Positions 1-5,628 of a stretch of DNA of 5,905 nucleotides are shown piece after piece (the stretch's first letter is position 1; every line of letters starts with the position of its first letter). Below the pieces are notes generated by a model, which was not told the DNA's origin, made no database searches, and saw only the letters and a list, made by a program, of their open reading frames with translations. Source of the stretch: an uncultured Clostridia bacterium (GTDB taxonomy: Bacteria; Bacillota; Clostridia; Christensenellales; UBA1242); the NCBI GenBank assembly GCA_937900575.1, contig CALCEI010000046.1:1-5905 (forward strand), given 5' to 3'. Position numbers and translations under genes: made by a program.

Positions 1-413
1 TTGTAAACGGAAGGCCACAAATTGTAAGTGATAGGCTGGTAACTTATTTGAAGAAGGACGAAAAAACAAACACTGTGCGTATTGCACCAAAATTGGAAGC
101 AGGAAGCAAAGAAGCAGTGCTGGAATATAATGTTGTGGAAACAAAAAACAAAATTTCACTTATTGATGTAAATTTGCTTACTGGCAGAAGCCACCAAATT
201 CGTGTGCAAATGTCAGGACAACTTAACACTCCAATTTTTGCAGACTTTAAGTATGGAGACAAAACCAATGTTGGCAACCTTGGGTTGTGGGCGTATAAGT
301 TGGAATTTGTGCACCCAATTACAAAACAAGAATTGGTGTTTAAAGTTGCACCAGATTACACCAATACTGCTTTTGCAAATTTTGAAGAGACAATTACAAA
401 ACTTTTAGATTAA
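1..413 (+). CDS. RluA-family pseudouridine synthase, C-terminal part (5' end outside window)
   Basis: This is the C-terminal 136 codons of a pseudouridine synthase of the RluA/RluD type, which isomerises specific uridines in rRNA or tRNA. The frame is open from position 3, so the gene starts upstream of the window; the TTG at 48 is internal and not a start. The stretch TGRSHQIRVQ (about 180-209) is the family's conserved TGRTHQIRVH motif. It is followed by PIFADFKYG (usual form PIVGDxxYG) and LGLWAYKLEFVHPITKQELVFKVAP, which matches the family's closing 'leu-his-ala ... f-x-hP-x-t' segment. The catalytic-Asp motif (HRLDxxTSG) lies upstream and cannot be checked. The start of the fragment, VSDRLVTYLKKDEKTNTVRI, also matches the 'L-x-x-yL-x-kDexxN' segment of the family. 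Which RNA position it modifies cannot be told. A strong terminator follows immediately, so it ends its transcription unit. Confidence 0.93.
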   Translation, partial: VNGRPQIVSDRLVTYLKKDEKTNTVRIAPKLEAGSKEAVLEYNVVETKNKISLIDVNLLTGRSHQIRVQMSGQLNTPIFADFKYGDKTNVGNLGLWAYKLEFVHPITKQELVFKVAPDYTNTAFANFEETITKLLD

Positions 414-440
414 AAAAATTGGCACGATTGCCAATTTTTT
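413..440. terminator. Bidirectional rho-independent terminator
   Basis: A 12-bp perfect stem (413-424 with 429-440) closes on a CGAT loop. It starts at the stop codon of the pseudouridine synthase gene. The GGCA/TGCC core is flanked by A6 on one side and T6 on the other, so it can terminate both the plus-strand gene and the minus-strand small gene at 555-752. Confidence 0.9.
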
Positions 441-471
441 GTTTATAATGTTAAACCATCCATTTTATCAA

Positions 472-490
472 CCAATGTTTGAAATATTGG
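472..490. repeat. 19-bp near-perfect palindrome between convergent genes
   Basis: CCAATGTTTGAAATATTGG has 9-nt arms around a central G, with one G/T mismatch between the arms. It lies in the 114-bp gap between two convergent genes, away from any visible promoter, so a role as an operator is not supported. It may be a remnant of an element or chance symmetry in AT-rich DNA. Apart from this palindrome and the terminator, the 441-554 gap holds nothing I can call. Confidence 0.3.
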
Positions 491-554
491 ACTTAATTTT
501 TTGCGACATCTTCTTATGATTTGCGGAACAATACTTTTTATTTTTTAACTTTTT

Positions 555-752
555 TTAAAATATATATTTATATTTTGGCATAATATCAAAATTTTTGCTT
601 ACTGCAATTTGTTCGGTAACTTGCAATGAATCAAAAACTGCCGCTACAGTTGAAATAATTTCAGATTTATCAATTGTGCCTAAATCTGTCTGTTTAACTT
701 CAAGTACTTCTGCAATAAAATTAACGCAACCATCATAATTATATTTTGCCAT
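555..752 (-). CDS. Hypothetical 65-residue protein
   Basis: I do not recognise this protein. It is 65 residues, looks mostly alpha-helical with alternating acidic, basic and hydrophobic residues, has no signal peptide or membrane segment, and contains a single cysteine (C9). The last ten residues (FDIMPKYKYIF) are basic and aromatic, and the frame ends in a long A-rich stretch, so the protein could be a truncated form of something longer. It is likely a real gene because its ATG at 752 is preceded by AAGGTGG (757-763) at 4 nt spacing. That in turn sits just downstream of a near-consensus promoter (TTGACA, 17 nt, TAAAAT). It stands alone, convergent with the pseudouridine synthase gene and sharing its bidirectional terminator, and divergent from the Ppx-like operon about 330 bp away. 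The motif VFDSLQVTE faintly recalls the DSL site of acyl carrier proteins, but the rest does not fit and I do not make that call. Confidence 0.65.
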   Translation of the reverse strand: MAKYNYDGCVNFIAEVLEVKQTDLGTIDKSEIISTVAAVFDSLQVTEQIAVSKNFDIMPKYKYIF

Positions 753-756
753 ACAT

Positions 757-800
757 CCACCTTATGTTTTGATTTTACCACAACAATGTTGAGTTGTCAA
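757..800 (-). promoter_or_regulatory. Sigma-A-type extended -10 promoter and ribosome binding site of the 65-aa gene
   Basis: Read on the minus strand: -35 TTGACA (800-795), a 17-nt spacer, and -10 TAAAAT (777-772) preceded by TGG, which makes an extended -10. The predicted transcript start is near 765, giving a leader of only about 13 nt that carries the Shine-Dalgarno AAGGTGG (763-757). This is the best match to a housekeeping promoter in the window. Confidence 0.75.
781..791. promoter_or_regulatory. Operator-like palindrome inside the promoter spacer
   Basis: CAACAATGTTG is a perfect 5+1+5 palindrome lying between the -35 and -10 of the 65-aa gene, where a bound repressor would block RNA polymerase. 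No known regulator is recognised from the site, so the operator role is inference from position and symmetry. Confidence 0.35.
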
Positions 801-1016
801 TGTCTAAAATTTAAAAAAGTTTATGTATTTTTTGTTTTTTATAAAGGAAAAAATAAAAATAAAATCTAATTTAAATTAACTTATATTGAAAAAATCAATA
901 AAATTTATTAAAAAACATAAAAAAACAATAAAAAAGAATTAAAAAGGTTAAAATTATACTTAAAATAAGGGCAAAAACAAATTATAAAAAATTTAAAAAA
1001 ATTTTTAAAAAAGGTA
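801..1016. other. A-tract-rich intergenic region without genes
   Basis: About 216 bases consist almost entirely of A and T, with repeated A4-A7 tracts (for example around 901-920 and 987-1010). It contains one small inverted repeat, TATTGA-A5-TCAATA (884-900). No open frame with a ribosome binding site is visible on either strand. The A-tracts nearest 1016 lie directly upstream of the operon promoter, where they could act as an UP element or as bent DNA (inference). Confidence 0.6.
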
Positions 1017-1068
1017 TTGACTATATCTTAAATAAGTGCTAAAAGTATGGTGTAAAATAAAAGAGAGG
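1017..1068 (+). promoter_or_regulatory. Promoter and ribosome binding site of the Ppx-like/MreB-like operon
   Basis: -35 TTGACT (1017-1022), a 17-nt spacer, then TGC-TAAAAG with the -10 at 1040-1045, an extended -10 arrangement like that of the 65-aa gene. The predicted start is near 1052. The leader carries GAGAGG (1063-1068) 11 nt before the ATG at 1080, a rather long spacing. An A/T-rich block upstream could raise its strength. Confidence 0.65.
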
Positions 1069-1079
1069 ATTTTAGATTT

Positions 1080-2585
1080 ATGAATAAGTTAGCAGTTTTT
1101 GAACTTGGTGTAAATGATGTTAAACTTACAATCTTCAAATATACAGATTCAACATTTTTTACAACCGAACAACAAATTATTGAGCCGGTAAAAATTACAC
1201 AAGATATGGAACGTGATGGTTACATTAAACCAGCACGCATTCAAGAAACAATATCTGTGCTTAAAAATTTTAAGAAGATTGTTGATAATGAAAAGATTGA
1301 AAATACAATTTGTTATGCAAGTTCTGTTTTGGGCAAGGCAAGAAATCAAATTGCCTTCTTAGATGAAATTTACAAAACTGTTTCTTTGTATTTCAAAGTT
1401 TTAACAACAGAAGAACAAGTTTCTGCTTTGCACAGTGCAATTATGTATTCCTTTGCAATGACACGTGGTGTCATCATTCAAGTGGGAGATTATTCCACCG
1501 AACTTGTAAGGTTTAACAGGCGTGCAATTGTGGATAGCGTAAGTTTACCTTATGGTGCATTAAGCATGTTGGAATCCAACGAAAGCGCTTCAATGGGCGC
1601 AATGATGGATAAGGTTGTTGAAACAATAACAAAAGAACTTAAAAACTTAAGTTGGCTTTACAATTTGGACGAAGAATCCGAAATTATTGGTGTTGGTGAG
1701 ATTTTCGCTTCACTTGGTAAACTTTCAAGACGTGCAACACACTATCCAATTGACGTTGCACACAACTATGAAGTTACAAACGAGAGTTTCCACAATGTTT
1801 ATGATTTAATTCATGGTTTGGATTTGGATAAAGCAAAAAAACTTAAAGGCATTTCAGACAAACGTGCAGACGTCGTTGCAGTTGGCCTTGCAATTATTAA
1901 GGCTTGCTATAACGAATTTGCTCACACAGCAATTAAAGTTTCCACAAATGGCGAAATGTACGGCATTGTTGCAAAAAATTTGTTGATGCAAACAGGCGAA
2001 AAGCCTTTGCTTGATATTTTGGGCTATTCCTTAAGTTCAATTAATGAATTTTATCCAACAAACATCAATATTGATAGTAACTATCAACTTGCTATTATTC
2101 TTTACAAACAACTTAAAGTTTTGCATAAACTTACACGTCCTTATGTTAAAGTGCTAAGAATTGCTGCAAGTATGTGTATGGCAGGCAAACGTATTTCTTT
2201 TGAAAACTACACAAAAAATAACTTCCCAGTAATTTTAAACAGCAACATTTATGGTGCAAGTCAAAAAGATATTGTTTTGGCAGCCTTTGTTGCAAGCAGT
2301 CAAAATATTGATGATTTCAGCCTTACAGAATGGATACGTTATAAAGACCTTGTAACTGACGAAGATTTGGACGCAGTTAAAAAATTGGCAATAATAATTA
2401 AATTGGCAACCATGCTTAACATCACAAATTCAAATGCCGTAAAAGACATCTCTTGTGATGTGCTTGGTGATACAGTAATTTTAAAGACCAATGTTGAAAA
2501 AGATGCAACCTTGGAAATAAGTCAAGCAATGTCAATTGCTGGCGACTTTAAAAAAGTTTATGGTAAAAATTTACAAATTTTATAA
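1080..2585 (+). CDS. Divergent Ppx/GppA-family protein (exopolyphosphatase-like), probably with an altered active site
   Basis: The 501-residue length is that of long exopolyphosphatases with two actin-like domains (about 1-305) and a helical HD-like C-terminal domain (about 306-501). Family landmarks are in order: N-terminal FELGVND (7-13, usual DIGSNS); ICYASSVLGKARNQIAFL (77-94, usual 'ATSAlReAxN'); TTEEQVSA (109-116, the 'GeEEA' site, two Glu kept); QVGDYSTEL (134-142, usual DIGGGSTEL); GVGEIF (204-209, usual GxGGT); and RADVVAVG (262-269). In the C-terminal domain AASMCMAGKRIS (362-373) stands where HD-type relatives have a LHDxG metal motif, and VILNSNIYGAS matches 'yIlNS-x-l-x-Gfs'. 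The phosphate-loop glycines and the His-Asp pair are therefore missing, so normal polyphosphate or pppGpp hydrolysis is doubtful, although the fold and one catalytic Glu remain. It is the first gene of an operon, 17 bp ahead of an MreB-like gene. Family assignment is solid; activity and role are unknown. Confidence 0.85.
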   Translation: MNKLAVFELGVNDVKLTIFKYTDSTFFTTEQQIIEPVKITQDMERDGYIKPARIQETISVLKNFKKIVDNEKIENTICYASSVLGKARNQIAFLDEIYKTVSLYFKVLTTEEQVSALHSAIMYSFAMTRGVIIQVGDYSTELVRFNRRAIVDSVSLPYGALSMLESNESASMGAMMDKVVETITKELKNLSWLYNLDEESEIIGVGEIFASLGKLSRRATHYPIDVAHNYEVTNESFHNVYDLIHGLDLDKAKKLKGISDKRADVVAVGLAIIKACYNEFAHTAIKVSTNGEMYGIVAKNLLMQTGEKPLLDILGYSLSSINEFYPTNINIDSNYQLAIILYKQLKVLHKLTRPYVKVLRIAASMCMAGKRISFENYTKNNFPVILNSNIYGASQKDIVLAAFVASSQNIDDFSLTEWIRYKDLVTDEDLDAVKKLAIIIKLATMLNITNSNAVKDISCDVLGDTVILKTNVEKDATLEISQAMSIAGDFKKVYGKNLQIL

Positions 2586-2602
2586 AAAAAGAGGTAAACA
2601 AT

Positions 2603-3598
2603 ATGTTTAATATTGATTTGGCAATAAAATTTGGCAGTAATGAAATTATTATTTACAGAAAAGGTGTTGGAATAATTGCAAAAGAACCAGCATATTTGGC
2701 AGTTGTTGAAACAAACGGCAAAACCAAAGTTAAAGCAATTGGCAAGCGTGCAGAAAAGATGTTTCATTCACAAACCGACCAAGTTAATGTTTATCAACCA
2801 ATTGTAAACAGCGAAATTGTAAACGAAAAGATGGCTGTTGTGTTGATTAGCGAAATTTTGGCTGACGTAATTCAAGATAAATTCATGCTTTCAAATTTAT
2901 CTGCACTTGTTGCTGTGCCTTGTGCTTTAAGTCACGACCAATTGTTGCTTATTAAACGTGTGTTGCACGAATCTGGCGTTAACAAAGTTGAATTTGTGCA
3001 AAACAGTGTTTGTGTGCAAACAAGTTTGGATTTGGACCCACAATCTCACATCATGGTGGTTGACATTGGCAAATATATAACTGACATTTCTGTTCTTAAT
3101 GAATTTAATTTCAGTTTTGGCCGTATGTATTATATTGGTGGTCAAGATATGGATAAGAGCATTGCAACTTTTGTGCTTGATAACCACAATTTGCATGTTT
3201 CCGAACTCACTTGTGAAAACATTAAAAATGAAATTGCATCACTTTATGATAGAGATTCCAATCATATTGAATACACAGGTTTGAACGATGCAAACAAGTT
3301 TGAAAACAAGGTTATTACAGCAAGTGAAGTTAAAGTTGCGCTTGTAAACGTATACGATGCAATTCTTAAATTTGTTGGTGAAGTGTTTAAAGATATTTCT
3401 GCAGACATTTCAAAAGAAGTTTACAACACAGGAGTTGTGTTTGTTGGTGGTGCAAGTTGCATTGCAGGTTTATACGAATATGCAAAAAAGAAACTTGATA
3501 TGAAAATTATTGTGCCAGAAGACCCAGCAGATTGCGTAATTTTGGGCGCAGGTAAGTTGCTTTCTCACAACAAAGAATTTTTAAAAATTGAAATTTAA
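2603..3598 (+). CDS. Divergent MreB/Mbl-family actin-like protein
   Basis: The 331 residues are collinear with MreB (usually 335-345). IYRKGVGIIAKEPAYLAV (17-34) matches 'vYvKGkGIVlnEPSvvAi', KAIGKRAEKM (44-53) matches 'AVGeeAkxM', LVAVPCALSHDQ (102-113) is the 'vPsgiTevE' segment, YYIGGQDMDKSIATFV (176-191) matches 'vGGDxmDeaIxxyi', ENIKNEIAS (205-213) matches 'EeIKieIGsA', and ADCVILGAGKLL (309-320) matches 'LdcVAlGtGkxL'. The nucleotide site is eroded. In phosphate loop 1 the DLGTANT segment aligns with KFGSNEI (9-15), losing the Asp; phosphate loop 2 DIGGGTTE is DIGKYITD (154-161); and the adenosine motif GGGA is GGAS (282-285). ATP-driven filament cycling like that of MreB is thus doubtful. 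The ATG follows GAGG at 7 nt, 17 bp after the Ppx-like gene. Neither mreC nor mreD follows; a terminator does. FtsA is less likely, because no 1C subdomain is visible. Confidence 0.85.
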   Translation: MFNIDLAIKFGSNEIIIYRKGVGIIAKEPAYLAVVETNGKTKVKAIGKRAEKMFHSQTDQVNVYQPIVNSEIVNEKMAVVLISEILADVIQDKFMLSNLSALVAVPCALSHDQLLLIKRVLHESGVNKVEFVQNSVCVQTSLDLDPQSHIMVVDIGKYITDISVLNEFNFSFGRMYYIGGQDMDKSIATFVLDNHNLHVSELTCENIKNEIASLYDRDSNHIEYTGLNDANKFENKVITASEVKVALVNVYDAILKFVGEVFKDISADISKEVYNTGVVFVGGASCIAGLYEYAKKKLDMKIIVPEDPADCVILGAGKLLSHNKEFLKIEI

Positions 3599-3621
3599 GA
3601 AGGTTTTATACCTTCTTTTTT
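3597..3621 (+). terminator. Rho-independent terminator of the Ppx-like/MreB-like operon
   Basis: An 8-bp stem AAGAAGGT/ACCTTCTT (3597-3604 with 3610-3617) with a TTTAT loop, running into a T6 tract (3616-3621). It overlaps the stop codon of the MreB-like gene and separates that operon from minD. Confidence 0.88.
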
Positions 3622-3629
3622 CTTACTCT

Positions 3630-3681
3630 GGTGCAAATTTTGGTCTATTTATGCCGAAACTAAAATTTGCCCTGTTTTTTT
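3630..3681 (+). promoter_or_regulatory. Hairpin plus T-tract in the minD leader (possible attenuator)
   Basis: A perfect 9-bp inverted repeat, GCAAATTTT (3633-3641) and AAAATTTGC (3662-3670), encloses a 20-nt loop. It can be extended by a GG/CC pair (3630-3631 with 3671-3672) across a bulged T. A T7 run follows at 3675-3681, two bases after the stem. It begins only about 10 bp after the previous operon's terminator and ends 46 bp before the minD start. I could not find a convincing promoter for minD: TAAAAT at 3661-3666 has only a weak TTGGTC 15 nt upstream. The hairpin could be an attenuator, a second terminator or a protein-binding site; the choice is inference. Confidence 0.45.
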
Positions 3682-3717
3682 ATTTTTTCTTGCATCAATT
3701 TGTGCTAATTTGATATC

Positions 3718-3722
3718 GGAGG
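3718..3722 (+). promoter_or_regulatory. Ribosome binding site that fixes the minD start
   Basis: GGAGG stands 5 nt before the ATG at 3728. The upstream in-frame TTG at 3710 has this site inside its own coding stretch and no Shine-Dalgarno of its own, and starting there would add six residues (MISEAG) before the usual MinD N-terminus. Confidence 0.85.
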
Positions 3723-3727
3723 CAGGT

Positions 3728-4519
3728 ATGGGTAGAGTTATTGTTTTAACGTCTGGCAAAGGTGGAGTTGGCAAAACTACAATCACAGCAAATTTGGGTT
3801 TACATTTGGCAAGCAAAAATTTTAGAGTATGTTTGATTGATATGGATATTGGTTTAAACAACCTTGATGTTGTTATGAATATGGAAGATAGAGTGGTGTA
3901 TTCCATGCTTGATGTTATTGAACATAGGTGCAGAGTTAAGGAAGCACTTGTGCAAGATGATTGCTACCCACTTTTATATTTGCTTTCAAGTGGTGGATTA
4001 AACCAAAATCTTGCAATTCAACTTGGTCAAATTAAGCAAGTTGTGGACGAATTAAGCCACATGTTTGATTTTGTGCTTATTGATTGCCCTGCAGGTATTG
4101 ATGCAGGGTTTAAACGTGCCGTAAGTTGCGCCGACGAAGCATTGGTTGTTACAACACCACATTTAAGTAGCATAAGAGATGCAGATAAAGTGGTTACAAT
4201 TCTATCTAGTTACGAAATTTTTAACAAACGTTTTATTGTTAACCGTGCTCGTGGTGATTTAATACAAGATAAAGTGATGATTGACGTATATGATATTGGC
4301 AAAACTTTGGGCATTGAATTTGGTGGGGTTATACCAGAAGACGATAACGTTATCACAAGCCGAAGTGAGCATATAAGCAACAACAAAATTGCAGTTAACA
4401 GAGCCTTTGAAATTTTGACGAATAATGTGGTTAGTGGCGAAAAGAAATTGTTTGATTGTACTTATAAATATCGTGGTTTTTGGGGCACAATTAAACGTGC
4501 CTTGAAACGCACAATTTAG
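3728..4519 (+). CDS. minD: Septum-site determining ATPase MinD
   Basis: MinD is a ParA/MinD-class P-loop ATPase that binds the membrane as an ATP dimer and positions the division site. The 263-residue product has the family's usual length. Visible motifs: deviant Walker A SGKGGVGKTT (9-18, with both Lys11 and Lys16), LIDMDIGLNNLD (36-47, switch I), FVLIDCPAGID (115-125, Walker B/switch II), VVTTPHLSSIRDADKV (140-155, the partner-binding region), FIVNRAR (169-175), FGGVIPEDDNVI (198-209), and a C-terminal amphipathic membrane-targeting helix YRGFWGTIKRALKRTI (248-263). At residue 44 Asn replaces the Arg found in E. coli MinD (IGLRNLD). minE follows 8 bp downstream. minC, usually just upstream, is absent here: a terminated MreB-like operon lies there instead. 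Function assignment is firm; whether it works with a MinC encoded elsewhere cannot be seen. Confidence 0.97.
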   Translation: MGRVIVLTSGKGGVGKTTITANLGLHLASKNFRVCLIDMDIGLNNLDVVMNMEDRVVYSMLDVIEHRCRVKEALVQDDCYPLLYLLSSGGLNQNLAIQLGQIKQVVDELSHMFDFVLIDCPAGIDAGFKRAVSCADEALVVTTPHLSSIRDADKVVTILSSYEIFNKRFIVNRARGDLIQDKVMIDVYDIGKTLGIEFGGVIPEDDNVITSRSEHISNNKIAVNRAFEILTNNVVSGEKKLFDCTYKYRGFWGTIKRALKRTI

Positions 4520-4527
4520 GGGGCAAA

Positions 4528-4752
4528 ATGGATATTACAAAACGACTTAATGAAATGATGAAAAAGGACAAACAGACCAATCCAAAATACCTTATTGAAG
4601 TTATAAAATCGGATTTCTTTTACCTTATAAGCAACTATTTTGAAGTGGAATATAATGATATAAAAATTGACATTAATTTGGTGGGAGATAAGTATAAAAT
4701 TGGGGTTGAAACGTTGGGCGATAGACTTAAAATTATGAAAACTTTGCCTTAA
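4528..4752 (+). CDS. minE: Short MinE-like topological specificity factor
   Basis: MinE stimulates the MinD ATPase and drives its release from the membrane. The 74-residue product aligns with E. coli MinE (88 aa) from about residue 12 onward: ITKRLNEMMKKDK (3-15) matches the MinD-binding NIAKERLQIIVAERR segment, NPKYLIEVIKSDFFYLISNYFEVE (18-41) matches '[22 protein letters not shown]', and the following strand-rich part to KTLP matches the topological-specificity domain. The N-terminal amphipathic membrane-targeting stretch (MALLDFFLSRKK in E. coli) has no counterpart. Upstream in-frame codons contain no start before a stop at 4492-4494, so the short form is real in this sequence. The ATG is preceded by AGGGGG (4518-4523) overlapping the minD stop, so it is cotranscribed and probably translationally coupled to minD, which supports the call despite weak sequence identity. 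Confidence 0.85.
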   Translation: MDITKRLNEMMKKDKQTNPKYLIEVIKSDFFYLISNYFEVEYNDIKIDINLVGDKYKIGVETLGDRLKIMKTLP

Positions 4753-4791
4753 CTGTGTGATAAATTTATGCCTTATCTAATATGCTAGTTT

Positions 4792-5598
4792 ATGAAGAAA
4801 ATTAAGGTGTCAGTTTGGGCAATTTTACTTTTAATTATATCCATACTGTTTAATAAATTTTTACTTATTTTTAACTACCTTTTGGCACTTTTTTTGCATG
4901 AATTGGCACATGTGTTTGTTTCAGAGAGCAGGGGCTACAAACTTAAGCAATTCAGGTTTGATATTTTTGGTTTTTCTGTTGAAATGGAAGATAAGATTGA
5001 AGACAGAGATGCATTTTTAATTAATCTTGCTGGACCAATTTGTAATGTTGCAATTTGCGTTGTTTGTTTGGGTGCTTTTTGGTTGTGGCCAATATGCTAC
5101 CAAGCCCTTAAAACTTTTTGTTTGTGCAACTTTGTTTTGGCAGTGTTTAACTTGTTGCCAATATATCCACTTGATGGTGGCAAATTGTTTAGAAATTTAA
5201 TAAAAAACAACAAAGTTTACAGCATTTTAAATGGCATTATAAAATGGAGTATTGGCATAGGGTTTTTTATTGCTTTTGTTGTGAGTGTTGTTTTACAAAA
5301 CATTAATTTTTATTTTTTGCTTTTTGCACTCTTCTTTTTGTTTAACAGACAGGATAGAAGTGTAAAATTTTCTTTATTTAAGACGAAAAAAGAAAAGCGA
5401 TTTTTAAAAATTAAACTTCTTAAAATTGATGATGATGTCACATTGTTTGAAGCAGTTAAAAAAATTAAAAATGGAGCATATATTATGTTTTATGTTGGTG
5501 GACAAGTTAAAAAATTTGTTGATGAAGATGAACTTGTGGATTTATGTATAAAAAACAATTTGCATGCAAAGTTTTGTGAACTTGAATTTAAAAATTAA
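4792..5598 (+). CDS. M50 family intramembrane zinc metalloprotease, SpoIVFB-like
   Basis: A site-2-protease-type membrane enzyme that would cut a membrane-associated substrate; B. subtilis SpoIVFB, in the same genomic context, releases sigma-K during sporulation. The 268 residues show a hydrophobic N-terminus (about 8-34) leading into HELAH (36-40, zinc-binding HExxH), NLAGPICN (78-85, the conserved 'NxxGPxxN'), NLLPIYPLDGGK (120-131, with Asp128 the third zinc ligand), and further membrane segments at about 86-125 and 147-185. The soluble C-terminal part (about 200-262: FLKIKLLKIDDDVTLFEAVKKIKNG...DEDELVDLC) resembles one degenerate CBS repeat, as SpoIVFB also has at its C-terminus. All catalytic residues are present. 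No SpoIVFA partner is encoded next to it. It starts 39 bp after minE with no visible Shine-Dalgarno; a stop codon three bases upstream (4786-4788) rules out an earlier start. It probably rides on the minDE transcript. Substrate unknown. Confidence 0.9.
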   Translation: MKKIKVSVWAILLLIISILFNKFLLIFNYLLALFLHELAHVFVSESRGYKLKQFRFDIFGFSVEMEDKIEDRDAFLINLAGPICNVAICVVCLGAFWLWPICYQALKTFCLCNFVLAVFNLLPIYPLDGGKLFRNLIKNNKVYSILNGIIKWSIGIGFFIAFVVSVVLQNINFYFLLFALFFLFNRQDRSVKFSLFKTKKEKRFLKIKLLKIDDDVTLFEAVKKIKNGAYIMFYVGGQVKKFVDEDELVDLCIKNNLHAKFCELEFKN

Positions 5599-5628
5599 AA
5601 AACAGCAGATGTTCTGCTGTTTTGTTTT
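5599..5628 (+). terminator. Rho-independent terminator after the M50 protease gene
   Basis: An 11-bp perfect stem AAAACAGCAGA/TCTGCTGTTTT (5599-5609 with 5613-5623) with a TGT loop, followed by G and T4. It starts immediately after the stop codon and closes the minD-minE-protease unit. Flanking A and T runs make it bidirectional. Confidence 0.9.

Noticed and set aside
448..519. Plus-strand 23-codon frame beginning MLNHPFYQPMF
   Set aside because: No ribosome binding site, and it lies just past a terminator between convergent genes; chance frame.
443..541. Open minus-strand frame of about 31 codons (ending ...LSPIFQTLVDKMDGLTL) downstream of the 65-aa gene
   Set aside because: It has no start codon or ribosome binding site, is closed upstream by a stop, and is in a different frame from the 65-aa gene. 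It could be a fragment of a decayed gene, but nothing supports coding now.
1034..1042. AAGTGCTAA resembling the right half of a CIRCE (HrcA) operator
   Set aside because: The left half at the required 9-nt spacing (1016-1024) matches TTAGCACTC at only two positions.
2603..3598. Reading the MreB-like protein as FtsA
   Set aside because: Length, domain order and the landmark segments (KGxGIxxxEP, IGGxDMD, ENIKNEIAS, CVILGxGKLL) follow MreB, and the C-terminal amphipathic tail of FtsA is not seen.
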